Part shown: in pieces, positions 8,317 to 16,847 of the stretch
Position numbering within the stretch: the first letter of the stretch is position 1
Layout: the number at the start of each line of letters is the position of its first letter
NCBI RefSeq assembly: GCF_000495855.1
Contig: NZ_AWGF01000003.1
Location: 62,001 to 126,000, forward strand
DNA: 64,000 nt
Reading direction: 5' to 3'
From: Asticcacaulis sp. YBE204
GTDB taxonomy: Bacteria; Pseudomonadota; Alphaproteobacteria; Caulobacterales; Caulobacteraceae
Notes under the pieces: generated by a model
Database searches by the model: none
The model's input: only the letters and a program-made list of their open reading frames with translations
What the model was told of the DNA's origin: nothing
Translations under genes and position numbers: made by a program

Positions 8317-9492
8317 CTATGTAAGAAGGGAGCGATAAACCGCAAGGGTAGCCTCGCACATGGCCTCAAGGCTGAACCGTTCGCCTACCCGCGCCTGACC
8401 GGCGGCGCCCATCCCGGCGCGCACTTCGGGCGTTGTCAGGGTCGCCGCCTTCATGGCATCGGCCCAGGCCAGTTTATCGCCCGGCGCGATCAGCCAGCCG
8501 CTGACGCCGTCTTCCACGGTTTCCACCGTTGCGCCGTGTTTCGCCGCCAACACCGGCTTACCCATGGCCTGAGGCTCGACCGCCGTGCGCCCGAAGGCCT
8601 CCGGCTCCAGCGACGGGGCCAGCGCGAAATCGCACAGGGCATAGGCGGCGGGCATGTCCGAGCAATGGCCGACCAGCTTGACCGTATCTTCAAGCGCATA
8701 CATGGCTATCAGGTCATCGAGTTGACGCCGGTACTCCGTGCGCCCCTGATCGTCGCCCGCCATAATGACTTCGACATGGGCACGTTCTACCAATTCGGTG
8801 TGCTGCGCCCACAGCGCTTCAATGATCAGCGCCTGCCCCTTCCAGCGCGTCAGGCGTCCAGCCAGCAGAAACCGCGTCCGGCCATCGGTCCGGTCAATGC
8901 TCCACGCCTTCGCCAGCTTGTCGATGCGCTTTTGATCAACATCGTTCGGGTCAAACTCAGCCGGATCGAACTTGCCCAGATCGATGCCTCGCGGAATAGC
9001 GATGACCTTCGCCGGATCGATATCGTAAGTTTTGAGGATATGGTCGCGCGTATAACTGGAATTGGCGATGGTCACGTCCGCCGTCGTCATGCGTCCGTTG
9101 TACCAGCGCTTCAACGCCGATCCGGCATTATAGATGCCGTGATAGGTGGTCACCGTCTTCACGCCCAGCGCCTTTGCGGCGGGAAGCACCGACAGCGCCG
9201 GCGCGCGCGACCGCACATGGACGATATCGGCTTTTTCTTTTTTGATCAAAGCCTTAAGCGCGAAATAGTTCCTCCACTGTATATAGGGGTTCTTGGAATG
9301 GACCGGTAAGCGATGCACCACCGCCCCGATCGATGTCAGATACCCCTCCAGCCGCCCGCCTTTCGACACAACGATGGCGCGGCCGCCCCCTTCGATTACC
9401 GCGCGGGCGATGTCGACCACGGTCTGCTCCACCCCGCCGGTGTCCAGTTCGGGCACGACTTGCAGCACGGTGTAGGGAAAGGCGTTCGGCAT
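8317..9492 (-). CDS. glycosyltransferase family 4 protein
   Basis: GT-B glycosyltransferase of 391 residues, a retaining enzyme that moves a sugar from a nucleotide donor. The N-domain begins VLQVVPELDTGGVEQ, the acceptor-side motif of GT4. The C-domain has EPEAFGRTAVE, the E-x7-E motif, and GRLTRWKGQ. Such enzymes build LPS or capsule in the cytoplasm. The ATG at 9492 (MPNAFPYTV) is chosen because the longer frame to 9537 overlaps the divergent hydrolase. Nearest relatives would be LPS-type transferases; the sugar is not predictable. Confidence 0.88.
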   Translation of the reverse strand: MPNAFPYTVLQVVPELDTGGVEQTVVDIARAVIEGGGRAIVVSKGGRLEGYLTSIGAVVHRLPVHSKNPYIQWRNYFALKALIKKEKADIVHVRSRAPALSVLPAAKALGVKTVTTYHGIYNAGSALKRWYNGRMTTADVTIANSSYTRDHILKTYDIDPAKVIAIPRGIDLGKFDPAEFDPNDVDQKRIDKLAKAWSIDRTDGRTRFLLAGRLTRWKGQALIIEALWAQHTELVERAHVEVIMAGDDQGRTEYRRQLDDLIAMYALEDTVKLVGHCSDMPAAYALCDFALAPSLEPEAFGRTAVEPQAMGKPVLAAKHGATVETVEDGVSGWLIAPGDKLAWADAMKAATLTTPEVRAGMGAAGQARVGERFSLEAMCEATLAVYRSLLT

Positions 9493-9529
9493 CGGGGCTT
9501 GTTCACGGGTGGCGTCAGGATTATGGCTT

Positions 9530-10309
9530 ATGCGCATGACCGATAGCGCAAATCAAGACACCCCCAAAGACCTTCAAGCGTTTCTCACCGGCTCCGACGG
9601 GACCGGGATCGCCTACCGCCGCCTGACCGGCGACGGCCCTACCGTCCTGTGGCTGGGCGGCTTCAAATCCGACATGACCGGCTCGAAGGCGCAGGCCCTG
9701 GCCGATGCCGCCCGCAGCGAAGGCTGGGATTTTCTGCGTTTCGACTACGCCGCGCACGGGGCCAGTTCGGGCACATGGGACAACGCCCGCGTCGGTCAGT
9801 GGCGGCAGAACGTGCTCGATGTGGTGGACAATCTGACCACCGGCCCACTGGTCATCGTCGGCTCCAGCATGGGCGGCTGGATGGCGTCGCTGCTGATCCG
9901 CGACCGGCCCGAACGCGTCAGGGCCGCCGTGTTCATCGCCCCCGCCCCCGATTTCGCCACCGAACTGATGCTGCCGTCTTTATCGCCCGAAGACCGACGC
10001 GCGCTGGAGGTATCCGGGTTTTTCAATCTGCGCGGCTATGATTACGACGTGCCGATGTCGCAGGCCTTTTTCGACGAAGCGCGCGACCATCTGGTCCTCG
10101 ATAAGCCCCTGCCCTTCGACGGCCCGGTGCAGATCCTGCACGGCCTGAACGATGAGGTTGTGCCGTGGGAGCACGGCCTGCGGCTGGCACGGCATGTCTC
10201 TGCTAAGGACGTGACCGTGACGCTGATCAAGGGCGGCGACCACCGGCTGTCGAGCCCGGCGGACCTGACGCGACTGGTGGACACGGTGCGCGGCCTTGCC
10301 AAATCGTAA
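9530..10309 (+). CDS. alpha/beta-hydrolase
   Basis: 259-residue soluble serine hydrolase without a signal peptide. The nucleophile elbow is GSSMGG, the acid is Asp in GLNDEVVPW and the base is His in GGDHRLS, so the triad is complete. It resembles ABHD10-type or dienelactone-like thioesterases; the substrate is unknown. An AGG lies 10 bases before the ATG at 9530; the next ATG at 9536 and a GTG at 9509 are alternatives. It is divergent from the glycosyltransferase, with about 37 bp between the starts. Confidence 0.82.
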   Translation: MRMTDSANQDTPKDLQAFLTGSDGTGIAYRRLTGDGPTVLWLGGFKSDMTGSKAQALADAARSEGWDFLRFDYAAHGASSGTWDNARVGQWRQNVLDVVDNLTTGPLVIVGSSMGGWMASLLIRDRPERVRAAVFIAPAPDFATELMLPSLSPEDRRALEVSGFFNLRGYDYDVPMSQAFFDEARDHLVLDKPLPFDGPVQILHGLNDEVVPWEHGLRLARHVSAKDVTVTLIKGGDHRLSSPADLTRLVDTVRGLAKS

Positions 10310-10346
10310 AATCTGATACCACATGGATCAAACCGGAGTTTGACCC

Positions 10347-12089
10347 ATGCACCGCCGCAGTTTCCTCGCTACCTTGCCGGCCCTCGCCACATCGCCCGCC
10401 TTCGCGCTCGATCCGCTCAAGGGCGGCGACCGTGTAACCGGCGCCCAGTTCGCCGGTCGCTCGACCGTCTGGGGCACGCAGGGTGCGGCGGCGACGGCCC
10501 ACCCCATGGCCAGTCTGATCGGTATCGACATCCTGCGTCAGGGCGGTTCGGCCATCGATGCGGCCATCGCCATCAATGCGGCACTGGGGTTCCTTGAGCC
10601 GGTCTCGTGCGGCATTGGCGGCGACGCCTATGTCATGTTGTGGGACCCCAAGGTCAAAAAAGTCATCGGTTTCAACGGGTCGGGCCGCTCGCCTAAGGGG
10701 ATGAGCCTCGAACACGTCCGCGCGAAGGCGAAAGACAACCATATCCCGTCCTGGGGAAGCGTCTCGGTTTCCGTACCCGGCGCGGTCGATACCTGGGGGC
10801 AAATGCACGCCAGATACGGCAAGCTGAAATTCGCCGACCTGCTGGCTCCGGCCATCGCCCTGTGCGAACGCGGCGTGCCGGTCGCGCAAACCATCGCCTA
10901 TTACCTCAATGCCAGCTATCGCCGCTTCACCAATCCGACGTCGGGCATCGAGGAGGTGCAGAACTTCCTTAAGACCTATGCCCCCAATGGCCGCGCCCCG
11001 CGTGAAGGCGAGATTTTCCGCAACCCCGATCTGGCCGCGACCTATCGCGAACTGGCCAAGAACGGCCCGCGCAGCTTCTACGAAGGCCAGATCGCCGAGA
11101 CCATCGACGCCTATTTCAAACGCATTGGCGGCCATCTGCGCAAATCCGATCTCAGCGCGCATAAGGGCGAATATTCCGAACCGCTGAAAACCACCTATCG
11201 CGGCGTCGAGGTGCTGGGGCTGGGCGCCAATACGCAGGGCCTGTCGACGCTTCAGATGATGAATATTCTGGAGAATTTCGACCTGAAAAGCATGGGCTTC
11301 CAGACCACCGCCTCGCTGCACACCCAGATCGAGGCCAAGCGGCTGGCCTTCGAGGACCGGGCGAAATTCTTCGGCGATCCGGATTTCTCGAAGATGCCAG
11401 TCGAGGCCCTGTTGTCGAAAACCTATGCGAAAGAACAGGCGGCAAAAATCAGGCAAGACACCATCCTGCCCCGTGTGGTCCCTTATGAGGCCCCGGCGCG
11501 CGGCGATACGACCTATTTCACCGTCTCGGACAAGGATGGCATGATGGTGAGCTGGATTCAGTCGAACTATCGCGGCATGGGCTCCGGCCTCGTCGCCGAC
11601 GGGTTGGGCTTCATGTTTCAGGACCGCGGCGAACTGTTTTCCTTGCGCGACGGCTCGCCCAATATCTACGCGCCGGGCAAGCGGCCGTTCCACACCATCA
11701 TCCCCGGTTTCGCCTGCAAGGACGGGCAGCCGTGGCTCAGCTTCGGCGTCATGGGCGGCGACATGCAGCCGCAAGGTCAGGCGCAGATCCTCGTCAACAT
11801 GATCGACTACGGGCTTGGCTTGCAGGAGGCCGGTGATTCGCCGCGCTGGCACCACGAAGGCTCGTCCGAACCGACCGGCGAAATGGCCAGCGGCACCGGG
11901 ACGCTCAATCTGGAAAACGGCGTACCGCTGGAGACGCGGGCGGGGCTGGAAAAGCTCGGCTGGGCGACAAAACCCGCACCCGGCGGTTACGGCGGCTATC
12001 AGGCGATCATGACGCAGAACGATCCGCTGGGCCGGGCCTATGGCGCGGCGACCGAAATGCGCAAGGACGGCTTAGCGCTGGCCTATTAA
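10347..12089 (+). CDS. gamma-glutamyltransferase-family protein, Tat-exported
   Basis: Ntn-hydrolase of the gamma-glutamyltranspeptidase family, 580 residues. The N-terminus MHRRSFLATLPAL is a clear twin-arginine signal. Family features: GGSAIDAAIAINAALG in the large subunit, GIGGD, and DTTYFTVSDKDG, whose first Thr would be exposed by self-cleavage and act as nucleophile. These enzymes hydrolyse or transfer the gamma-glutamyl group of glutathione or related amides in the periplasm. GGAG lies 8 bases before the ATG. A second, more canonical member is at 24007. Confidence 0.88.
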   Translation: MHRRSFLATLPALATSPAFALDPLKGGDRVTGAQFAGRSTVWGTQGAAATAHPMASLIGIDILRQGGSAIDAAIAINAALGFLEPVSCGIGGDAYVMLWDPKVKKVIGFNGSGRSPKGMSLEHVRAKAKDNHIPSWGSVSVSVPGAVDTWGQMHARYGKLKFADLLAPAIALCERGVPVAQTIAYYLNASYRRFTNPTSGIEEVQNFLKTYAPNGRAPREGEIFRNPDLAATYRELAKNGPRSFYEGQIAETIDAYFKRIGGHLRKSDLSAHKGEYSEPLKTTYRGVEVLGLGANTQGLSTLQMMNILENFDLKSMGFQTTASLHTQIEAKRLAFEDRAKFFGDPDFSKMPVEALLSKTYAKEQAAKIRQDTILPRVVPYEAPARGDTTYFTVSDKDGMMVSWIQSNYRGMGSGLVADGLGFMFQDRGELFSLRDGSPNIYAPGKRPFHTIIPGFACKDGQPWLSFGVMGGDMQPQGQAQILVNMIDYGLGLQEAGDSPRWHHEGSSEPTGEMASGTGTLNLENGVPLETRAGLEKLGWATKPAPGGYGGYQAIMTQNDPLGRAYGAATEMRKDGLALAY

Positions 12090-12132
12090 GCGCACGCCAA
12101 AAAGTGCCAAGCGGTTTTTGGATTAAGTGCGC
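12090..12132 (+). repeat. 43-bp imperfect palindromic repeat, copy 3
   Basis: Begins at the base after the TAA of the gamma-glutamyltransferase-like gene and runs 10 bases into the convergent epimerase gene, supplying its stop codon. The core is divergent (AAAAAGTGCCAAGCGG). Confidence 0.8.
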
Positions 12133-12977
12133 GCCACCATGATGCGCCATACCTCGGTCAGCCCCTCACGATAGGTCGGGTATTGTGGCCGCCAGCCCAG
12201 TTCGGCCTTGGCGCGAGCGTTCGAGACGCGCTTGTTCTCGGCGTAGAAGCGCTTCATGCCGGGGCTTAGGGCCGGATCGTCGAAGACAATTTCCGGCGGC
12301 ACGTCGAAACCGTAGGTCCGCGCCGCCCAGACCATGACCTCGTCCGCCGGGGCGGGTTCATCGTCGCACAGATTATAGATCGCGCCCGCCCGTGGCCGGT
12401 CCAGACTGCGCATCAGGGCGTCGGCGCAATCGGTATCGTAGAGCCGCGAAAAGACCTGTCCCGGCTTGTGGATGCGGCGTGCCGTGCCGGCCCTCAGGCG
12501 CTCGATAACGCTGCGCCCCACGCCGTACAGTCCTGGCAGGCGGAATACAGCGACATTATGCGGCAAGCCCCGCCACTGCGATTCGGCCACAACGCGGCGG
12601 CGACCTTCTGTGGATAACGGCGTCGGGGCCTGATCCTCGAAGGCCCAGCCGCCGGCCCGGTCGCCATAAACGCCGGTGGTGGACAGATAACCGATCCATT
12701 TGCGCGGCAGTGTCGTGAGCGCATTTGACAAGACGGCAAAGCCCGGACAGCCGCCATCGTCCGGCGCAGGCGTGATCAGGATCGCATCGGCGTTATGGGC
12801 GGCGACGGTCAGGGCCTGAGTGTCCATCGGATCGATGGCGACAACGCCCTGCGCGGTCAGGATAGCGCGTTTTTCCGCATCGCGGGCCGTGGCGCTGAGG
12901 GCATAGCCCTGCTTCCGGCACAGATCGGCAAAGGCCGCGCCAATGAAGCCGTAGCCGAAGATCAGGACAGATAGCAT
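12123..12977 (-). CDS. NAD(P)-dependent epimerase/dehydratase (atypical SDR, YeeZ-like)
   Basis: 284-residue atypical SDR. The dinucleotide-binding motif LIFGYGFIG is at the N-terminus, a TxxxY-type site is suggested by YLSTTGVYG near residue 100, and the C-terminus ends in an epimerase-like substrate domain. The typical YxxxK lysine is not obvious, as in YeeZ-type members. The reaction is unknown. The gene ends within a palindromic repeat and follows the small membrane protein at 12984 by only 6 bp, so the two are probably co-transcribed. Confidence 0.78.
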   Translation of the reverse strand: MLSVLIFGYGFIGAAFADLCRKQGYALSATARDAEKRAILTAQGVVAIDPMDTQALTVAAHNADAILITPAPDDGGCPGFAVLSNALTTLPRKWIGYLSTTGVYGDRAGGWAFEDQAPTPLSTEGRRRVVAESQWRGLPHNVAVFRLPGLYGVGRSVIERLRAGTARRIHKPGQVFSRLYDTDCADALMRSLDRPRAGAIYNLCDDEPAPADEVMVWAARTYGFDVPPEIVFDDPALSPGMKRFYAENKRVSNARAKAELGWRPQYPTYREGLTEVWRIMVART

Positions 12978-12983
12978 TCGCGT

Positions 12984-13244
12984 TTAGTTGGCGGGAACCG
13001 CAGAGGCCGCATCGCCTTCGCTTTGCGCCTGAGCGCGGGCGGCGCGCTCGGCGGCTTCCTCGGCGTGACGCTTTTCCTTGCGCTCGGCCTTTTCACGTTC
13101 GGCGCGTACCTGATCGGGCAGCTCGATCTCATGACCGAACGGCGCAGGCGAGCGGACGCCCAGCCCCTGCGGCCAGACGAGGCTGAGGGTAATCATGCCC
13201 AGCGCGATCAGCGCGGCGACGGAATAGAAGACCTTGTCGTTCAT
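12984..13244 (-). CDS. small membrane-anchored protein of unknown function
   Basis: 86 residues. One N-terminal hydrophobic segment (VAALIALGMITLSLVW) is followed by a highly charged Glu/Lys/Ala-rich helix (EREKAERKEKRHAEEAAERA) that could form a coiled coil. It reads as a bitopic inner-membrane protein with the charged tail outside or inside. No family is recognised. It is upstream of and probably co-transcribed with the epimerase gene. Confidence 0.65.
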   Translation of the reverse strand: MNDKVFYSVAALIALGMITLSLVWPQGLGVRSPAPFGHEIELPDQVRAEREKAERKEKRHAEEAAERAARAQAQSEGDAASAVPAN

Positions 13245-13300
13245 ACCCTAGCTATAACCGGCGCATACGACCTTGAGAAGTCCTTCTTTTTGCAATGCAC

Positions 13301-14581
13301 CTACTCCCAGAACTCCTCGACCTCCGGTACGCGATTGAAGGCGATCTTGGCGCCGACGAAATCGTGCAGTTTCGGGCGCGGGCCGATACTGACGCGATCC
13401 TTGCCAAAGCGCTCGTTCAACCCGTCCAGCGCCTTGAGCAGCTTCATGTGCCGCCCGTCCTCCTGAACCGCCGGACTGTAGCCGAACAGGTCCGGTGGCG
13501 TATCCGCCGGGATCATCTTCAGGCAGGTGACCGACACCTTCTGGATGCGCGGCTGGTTCAGCGTCCGGGCGCATTGCCTCCACATGTCGTCTATGGCTTC
13601 CAGCAGACGAAACGTATCCGACGTCGCCGGAAACACCCTTTCGGCCTGGGCGCGACCGGACTGAACGCCGCGAATCGACAGATGCAGCCCGCCGCATTTG
13701 AATCCCATTCGCCGCAGCCGCGTCCCGCACTTGACCGTCAACCGTCGCGCCACGGGTCGGGCGGCCTCCACCGGACGCAGTTCCGACGCCAGAACGTGCG
13801 AATGGCTGATCGAATGGCGCTCGGTGACGGTTTCCGGCGGATCGATCCCGTGCAGAGAATACCAGAAATTATCGCCGCCGATACCGCCCCACAGCTGCCG
13901 CAACCGCGACGGACTGAGGTGCCAGAGTTGCCGCACCTCCGAAATCCCGGCTTTGAACAGCCGCCCCTTCATCGCCGTCCCGATGCCGGGAAAATCGCCG
14001 ACATCGAGGTCGAGCAGTGCTCCCGGCAGGGTATCCATGCGCAGGACCGTCATCCCCAGCGGCTTCATCATGTCGGCGGCCGTCTTGGCCAGCATGCGCG
14101 ACGGCGCAATCCCGATCGAGGCGGTCAGGCATTCGCCGACCCGCTCCAGAATGCGCGTCTGGATGCGATGGCTCAGCGCCCGCGCCGCCGCCTCGTGCCG
14201 CTGCGGCCCCATCAGGCGGCAGGCGACCTCATCGATGGAGCACACCTTGTCCACCGGAATGACCGTGTCGACCACACCGAGGATGCGATGATGGATATCG
14301 ACATAGAGGTCCGGCCGCGCTTCGATCTCCACCAGACCCGGACACATCTGCCGCGCCAGAGCAACCTGCGTGCCGGTTTTGATTCCCAGTGCCTTGGCTT
14401 CGGCACTGGCGGCAATGGCGCAGGTATAGGCGCTTTTCACCGGCACGACGATCAAGGGCCGACGCCGCAGTTCCGGTCGCATCTGCTGCTCGCAACTGGC
14501 AAAAAAGGCGTTCATGTCGAGGTACAGCCATTTCAGGCCACCCCCGTCGTCCCCGTCATGTCCTGAATCTGCCTTTTGCAT
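13301..14581 (-). CDS. Y-family DNA polymerase (DinB/Pol IV-like), SOS-regulated
   Basis: Translesion DNA polymerase, 426 residues. The catalytic carboxylates are present: Asp22 in YLDMNAFFAS (with the FF steric-gate pair) and Asp117/Glu118 in CSIDEV. The helix-hairpin-helix VGDFPGIGTAMKGRLF follows, then the little-finger domain; the C-terminus is EVEEFWE. Intact active-site acids argue against an inactive ImuB. The minus-strand promoter has TTGACT, 17 bp, TTATGT and an SOS box over the -10, placing transcription start at about the ATG, so the mRNA is probably leaderless. No imuA or dnaE2 lies nearby. Confidence 0.88.
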   Translation of the reverse strand: MQKADSGHDGDDGGGLKWLYLDMNAFFASCEQQMRPELRRRPLIVVPVKSAYTCAIAASAEAKALGIKTGTQVALARQMCPGLVEIEARPDLYVDIHHRILGVVDTVIPVDKVCSIDEVACRLMGPQRHEAAARALSHRIQTRILERVGECLTASIGIAPSRMLAKTAADMMKPLGMTVLRMDTLPGALLDLDVGDFPGIGTAMKGRLFKAGISEVRQLWHLSPSRLRQLWGGIGGDNFWYSLHGIDPPETVTERHSISHSHVLASELRPVEAARPVARRLTVKCGTRLRRMGFKCGGLHLSIRGVQSGRAQAERVFPATSDTFRLLEAIDDMWRQCARTLNQPRIQKVSVTCLKMIPADTPPDLFGYSPAVQEDGRHMKLLKALDGLNERFGKDRVSIGPRPKLHDFVGAKIAFNRVPEVEEFWE

Positions 14582-14586
14582 ATTCA

Positions 14587-14617
14587 GAACATAACAAGAA
14601 CAAATTTAAGAAGTCAA
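14587..14617 (-). promoter_or_regulatory. SOS promoter with LexA box for the Y-family polymerase
   Basis: On the minus strand GTTC-N7-GTTC (14587-14601), the alphaproteobacterial LexA site, overlaps the -10 hexamer TTATGT (14589-14594). The -35 TTGACT is at 14612-14617 with 17-bp spacing. The ATG is 7 bases past the -10. Confidence 0.85.
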
Positions 14618-14623
14618 GTCACC

Positions 14624-15022
14624 TTATTTGATGCAGCCATCGCCTTCGCTGACGCCCGCCGTGACCTGTCCGCCCGCGACGGTAAAGCGCGTTTCGCAGG
14701 TCAGCTTGATATTGTCCTTGCTGACCTTGGTGCCGCTGCCCGACGATTTGAGGCGCGAACCGGTCGAAAGCTCCTCGCTCTGCTCGGTGCGGTCGATATT
14801 GCTGGACGTCGTCGCCTTGCTGATCTCGCGCTTATAGGTCCAAACCTCGGCGCCGCCTTCGCCCGCGACCGTCGAGTCGGGCTTGCCCCACGAGGCCAGG
14901 ACCGCTGCCGAACCCTGTCCGACAAAGCTTTCCGGCGCTGCCCGCAACGGTGCCGTCGCACACGCCGCCAACCCGGCCATCGCCAGCCCCAATACCACCA
15001 CGCCCTTTATCGAAACCCGCAT
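14624..15022 (-). CDS. lipoprotein of unknown function
   Basis: 132 residues with a lipoprotein signal: hydrophobic segment VVVLGLAMAGLAAC, lipobox LAAC. The mature part has FVGQGSAAVLASWGKPD and EVWTYKRE, a pattern like SmpA/BamE-fold lipoproteins (GxPxx...W.Y), then a Ser/Thr-rich stretch. Outer-membrane location is probable since no Asp follows the Cys. Function unknown; the BamE-like fold is only a suggestion. Its stop is 7 bp upstream of the SOS polymerase promoter. Confidence 0.75.
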   Translation of the reverse strand: MRVSIKGVVVLGLAMAGLAACATAPLRAAPESFVGQGSAAVLASWGKPDSTVAGEGGAEVWTYKREISKATTSSNIDRTEQSEELSTGSRLKSSGSGTKVSKDNIKLTCETRFTVAGGQVTAGVSEGDGCIK

Positions 15023-15197
15023 CGTCTTAATCCTCAGTGTAAATTTCCGGAAACAAAAGCGGTATCATACTGAACTATCGCCTGACAATCTCTGCTTGGG
15101 GGTGCGCGGAGACACGTGACCTTAACAACTGCGTGACTTTCGCCTGCCCCCGAAATCTATCGTTCGCAATCGCACACAAATGGACTATAGGGGTCAG

Positions 15198-16505
15198 ATG
15201 TCAGTCACCCAGCCCCAGCCGCACACGCCGGAACCGGACGCCGAAACTTCGGACACCGAGCCCGCGCCAAAGACGATAAAAGCCAAGAAAACCTCCATAA
15301 AATCCGCCATTCAGGACAACAGCGCGCTGAGCGTCATGTTCGGCGTCGTCTTCATCAATCTGGTGGGTTTCGGCCTGCTCGTGCCGCTGTTGCCGTTCTT
15401 CGCTCAGCAACTTCAGGCCGACGCCTGGCAGGTGACCCTGATGTTCGCCGCCTATTCGCTGGGGCAATTTTTCGCCGAACCGCTGTGGGGTAGCCTGTCG
15501 GACAAGTGGGGCCGCAAACCGGTTATGGTCATCACGGTCGCCTCCAACGTCCTGTTCTATATATTGCTGGCCTTTTCGCCGAATATCTGGTGGGCGATCC
15601 TGATCCGTTTCTTCAACGGCATAGGCTCCGGTAACGTGTCGTGCATCCAATCCTATGTGTCGGACATGTCCGAGCCGCATCAGCGCGCCTCGCGCATGAG
15701 CCTGATCGGCGCGGCCTTTTCGCTGGGTTTCGTGGTCGGCCCCGTCATCGGCGGGGTGCTGGTCCACGAAGACGCCGGCATGGCCGGGTTTCAGTTGCCG
15801 TTATTCGTCGCCGCCGGTCTGTCGGCAGTCGCGACGCTGGGCGTGCTCTTCTTTGTCAAGGAAAGCCGTCAGCGTACACGCACCATGGCGCCGCCGGAAA
15901 AATTTCGTGAAACCTTCGCTCAGGCGCGCAGAAACCCCGTCATCAGCCGCGTCATCCTGGCCACCCTGTGTTACATGGCGGCCTTTGCCGGGCTTGAAGC
16001 GACTTTCGGCTTGTGGGCCAAGGCGCGCTATAACTGGCACGCCCACGAAATCAGCCTGATCTTCCTGTTTATCGGAGTCACCGCGGCCCTGATGCAGATG
16101 GTCCTCACCCGTCCGCTTGTGCGTCGCTATGGCGAGGCCCGCGTACTGGCGATGGGGCTGATTGTCTTCGGGTTGGGCTTTTTGCTGCAAGGCATCAACC
16201 GGTTGCCGTTCCTGATCACGCCGCTGGTCATGTTCGCGACGCTGGGTCAGGCGGTTATTTTTGCCTCGATCTCGGCCCTGATCTCCAAGGCCACCCCGCC
16301 CGACCGACAAGGTGCCATGCTGGGTCTCAACATGGCCACGGGGGCCACAGCCCGCATTGCCGGTCCGGTCATTGCCGGCTTTTTGTTCAGCCTGATCGGC
16401 CCGGATGGCCCTCTGTGGTTCGGGGCGCTGATGTGTTTCCCGGCGGCACTTCTGGCGCTCAAGGTGGAAAAGGTCGAACGACGGCTGGCGGCAGACACCG
16501 AATAA
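15198..16505 (+). CDS. MFS drug/metabolite exporter (TetA-like, DHA1)
   Basis: 435-residue major facilitator protein with about 12 membrane helices. Motif A, GSLSDKWGRKPVM, is in the loop after helix 2 and motif C-like GFVVGPVIGG is in helix 5, which marks proton-coupled exporters. The first ~45 residues are a polar, Pro/Glu/Thr-rich cytoplasmic tail, longer than usual. Start ATG 15198 is chosen because AGGGG lies just upstream, rather than the ATG at 15180. The substrate is unknown. Confidence 0.88.
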   Translation: MSVTQPQPHTPEPDAETSDTEPAPKTIKAKKTSIKSAIQDNSALSVMFGVVFINLVGFGLLVPLLPFFAQQLQADAWQVTLMFAAYSLGQFFAEPLWGSLSDKWGRKPVMVITVASNVLFYILLAFSPNIWWAILIRFFNGIGSGNVSCIQSYVSDMSEPHQRASRMSLIGAAFSLGFVVGPVIGGVLVHEDAGMAGFQLPLFVAAGLSAVATLGVLFFVKESRQRTRTMAPPEKFRETFAQARRNPVISRVILATLCYMAAFAGLEATFGLWAKARYNWHAHEISLIFLFIGVTAALMQMVLTRPLVRRYGEARVLAMGLIVFGLGFLLQGINRLPFLITPLVMFATLGQAVIFASISALISKATPPDRQGAMLGLNMATGATARIAGPVIAGFLFSLIGPDGPLWFGALMCFPAALLALKVEKVERRLAADTE

Positions 16506-16638
16506 GGGGTTTTTACAAAAAAACGCAAAAACAGGGGAAAACTTGGTTTTGGGCCTTGCGTTTGAAAATCGAAAAGACTAATTGTCCGCCCTCGCCGCCG
16601 CTGAGGCTTCTCAATGAGGCGAGACACGGAAATGGTAC

Positions 16639-16715
16639 GCACTCGTAGCTCAGCTGGATAGAGCATCAGACTACGAATCTGAGGGTCAGGAGTTCGAATC
16701 TCTTCGAGTGCGCCA
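16639..16715 (+). tRNA. tRNA-Arg (ACG)
   Basis: Cloverleaf: acceptor GCACTCG/CGAGTGC, anticodon stem TCAGA/TCTGA with loop CTACGAA (anticodon ACG, read as ICG), T loop TTCGAAT, and an encoded GCCA 3' end. Confidence 0.96.
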
Positions 16716-16736
16716 TCCGCTTTTCTGAATGAAATC

Positions 16737-16757
16737 AGGTCCTTCGGGGCCTTTTTT
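16737..16757 (+). terminator. intrinsic terminator after tRNA-Arg
   Basis: AGGTCC-TTCG-GGGCCT stem-loop with a tetraloop, followed by six T. It lies 21 bp beyond the tRNA. Confidence 0.8.
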
Positions 16758-16788
16758 CTTGCCTGAAATCCTGAGATCTTCGGGCCGA

Positions 16789-16818
16789 TTTACAGTCGTT
16801 TTACAGTTTGGTTTACAG
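16789..16818 (+). repeat. three phased TTTACAG direct repeats
   Basis: TTTACAG at 16789, 16800 and 16812, spaced 11 and 12 bp, between the tRNA terminator and the end of the restriction gene. They may be arm-type sites of a lost integrase attachment site; inferred. Confidence 0.5.
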
Positions 16819-16847
16819 GTCGCCGGTCACCCTTGGTTCCCGCCTGA

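Noticed and set aside
16789-16818. Integrase gene associated with the TTTACAG repeats
   Set aside because: No tyrosine or serine recombinase frame exists nearby.
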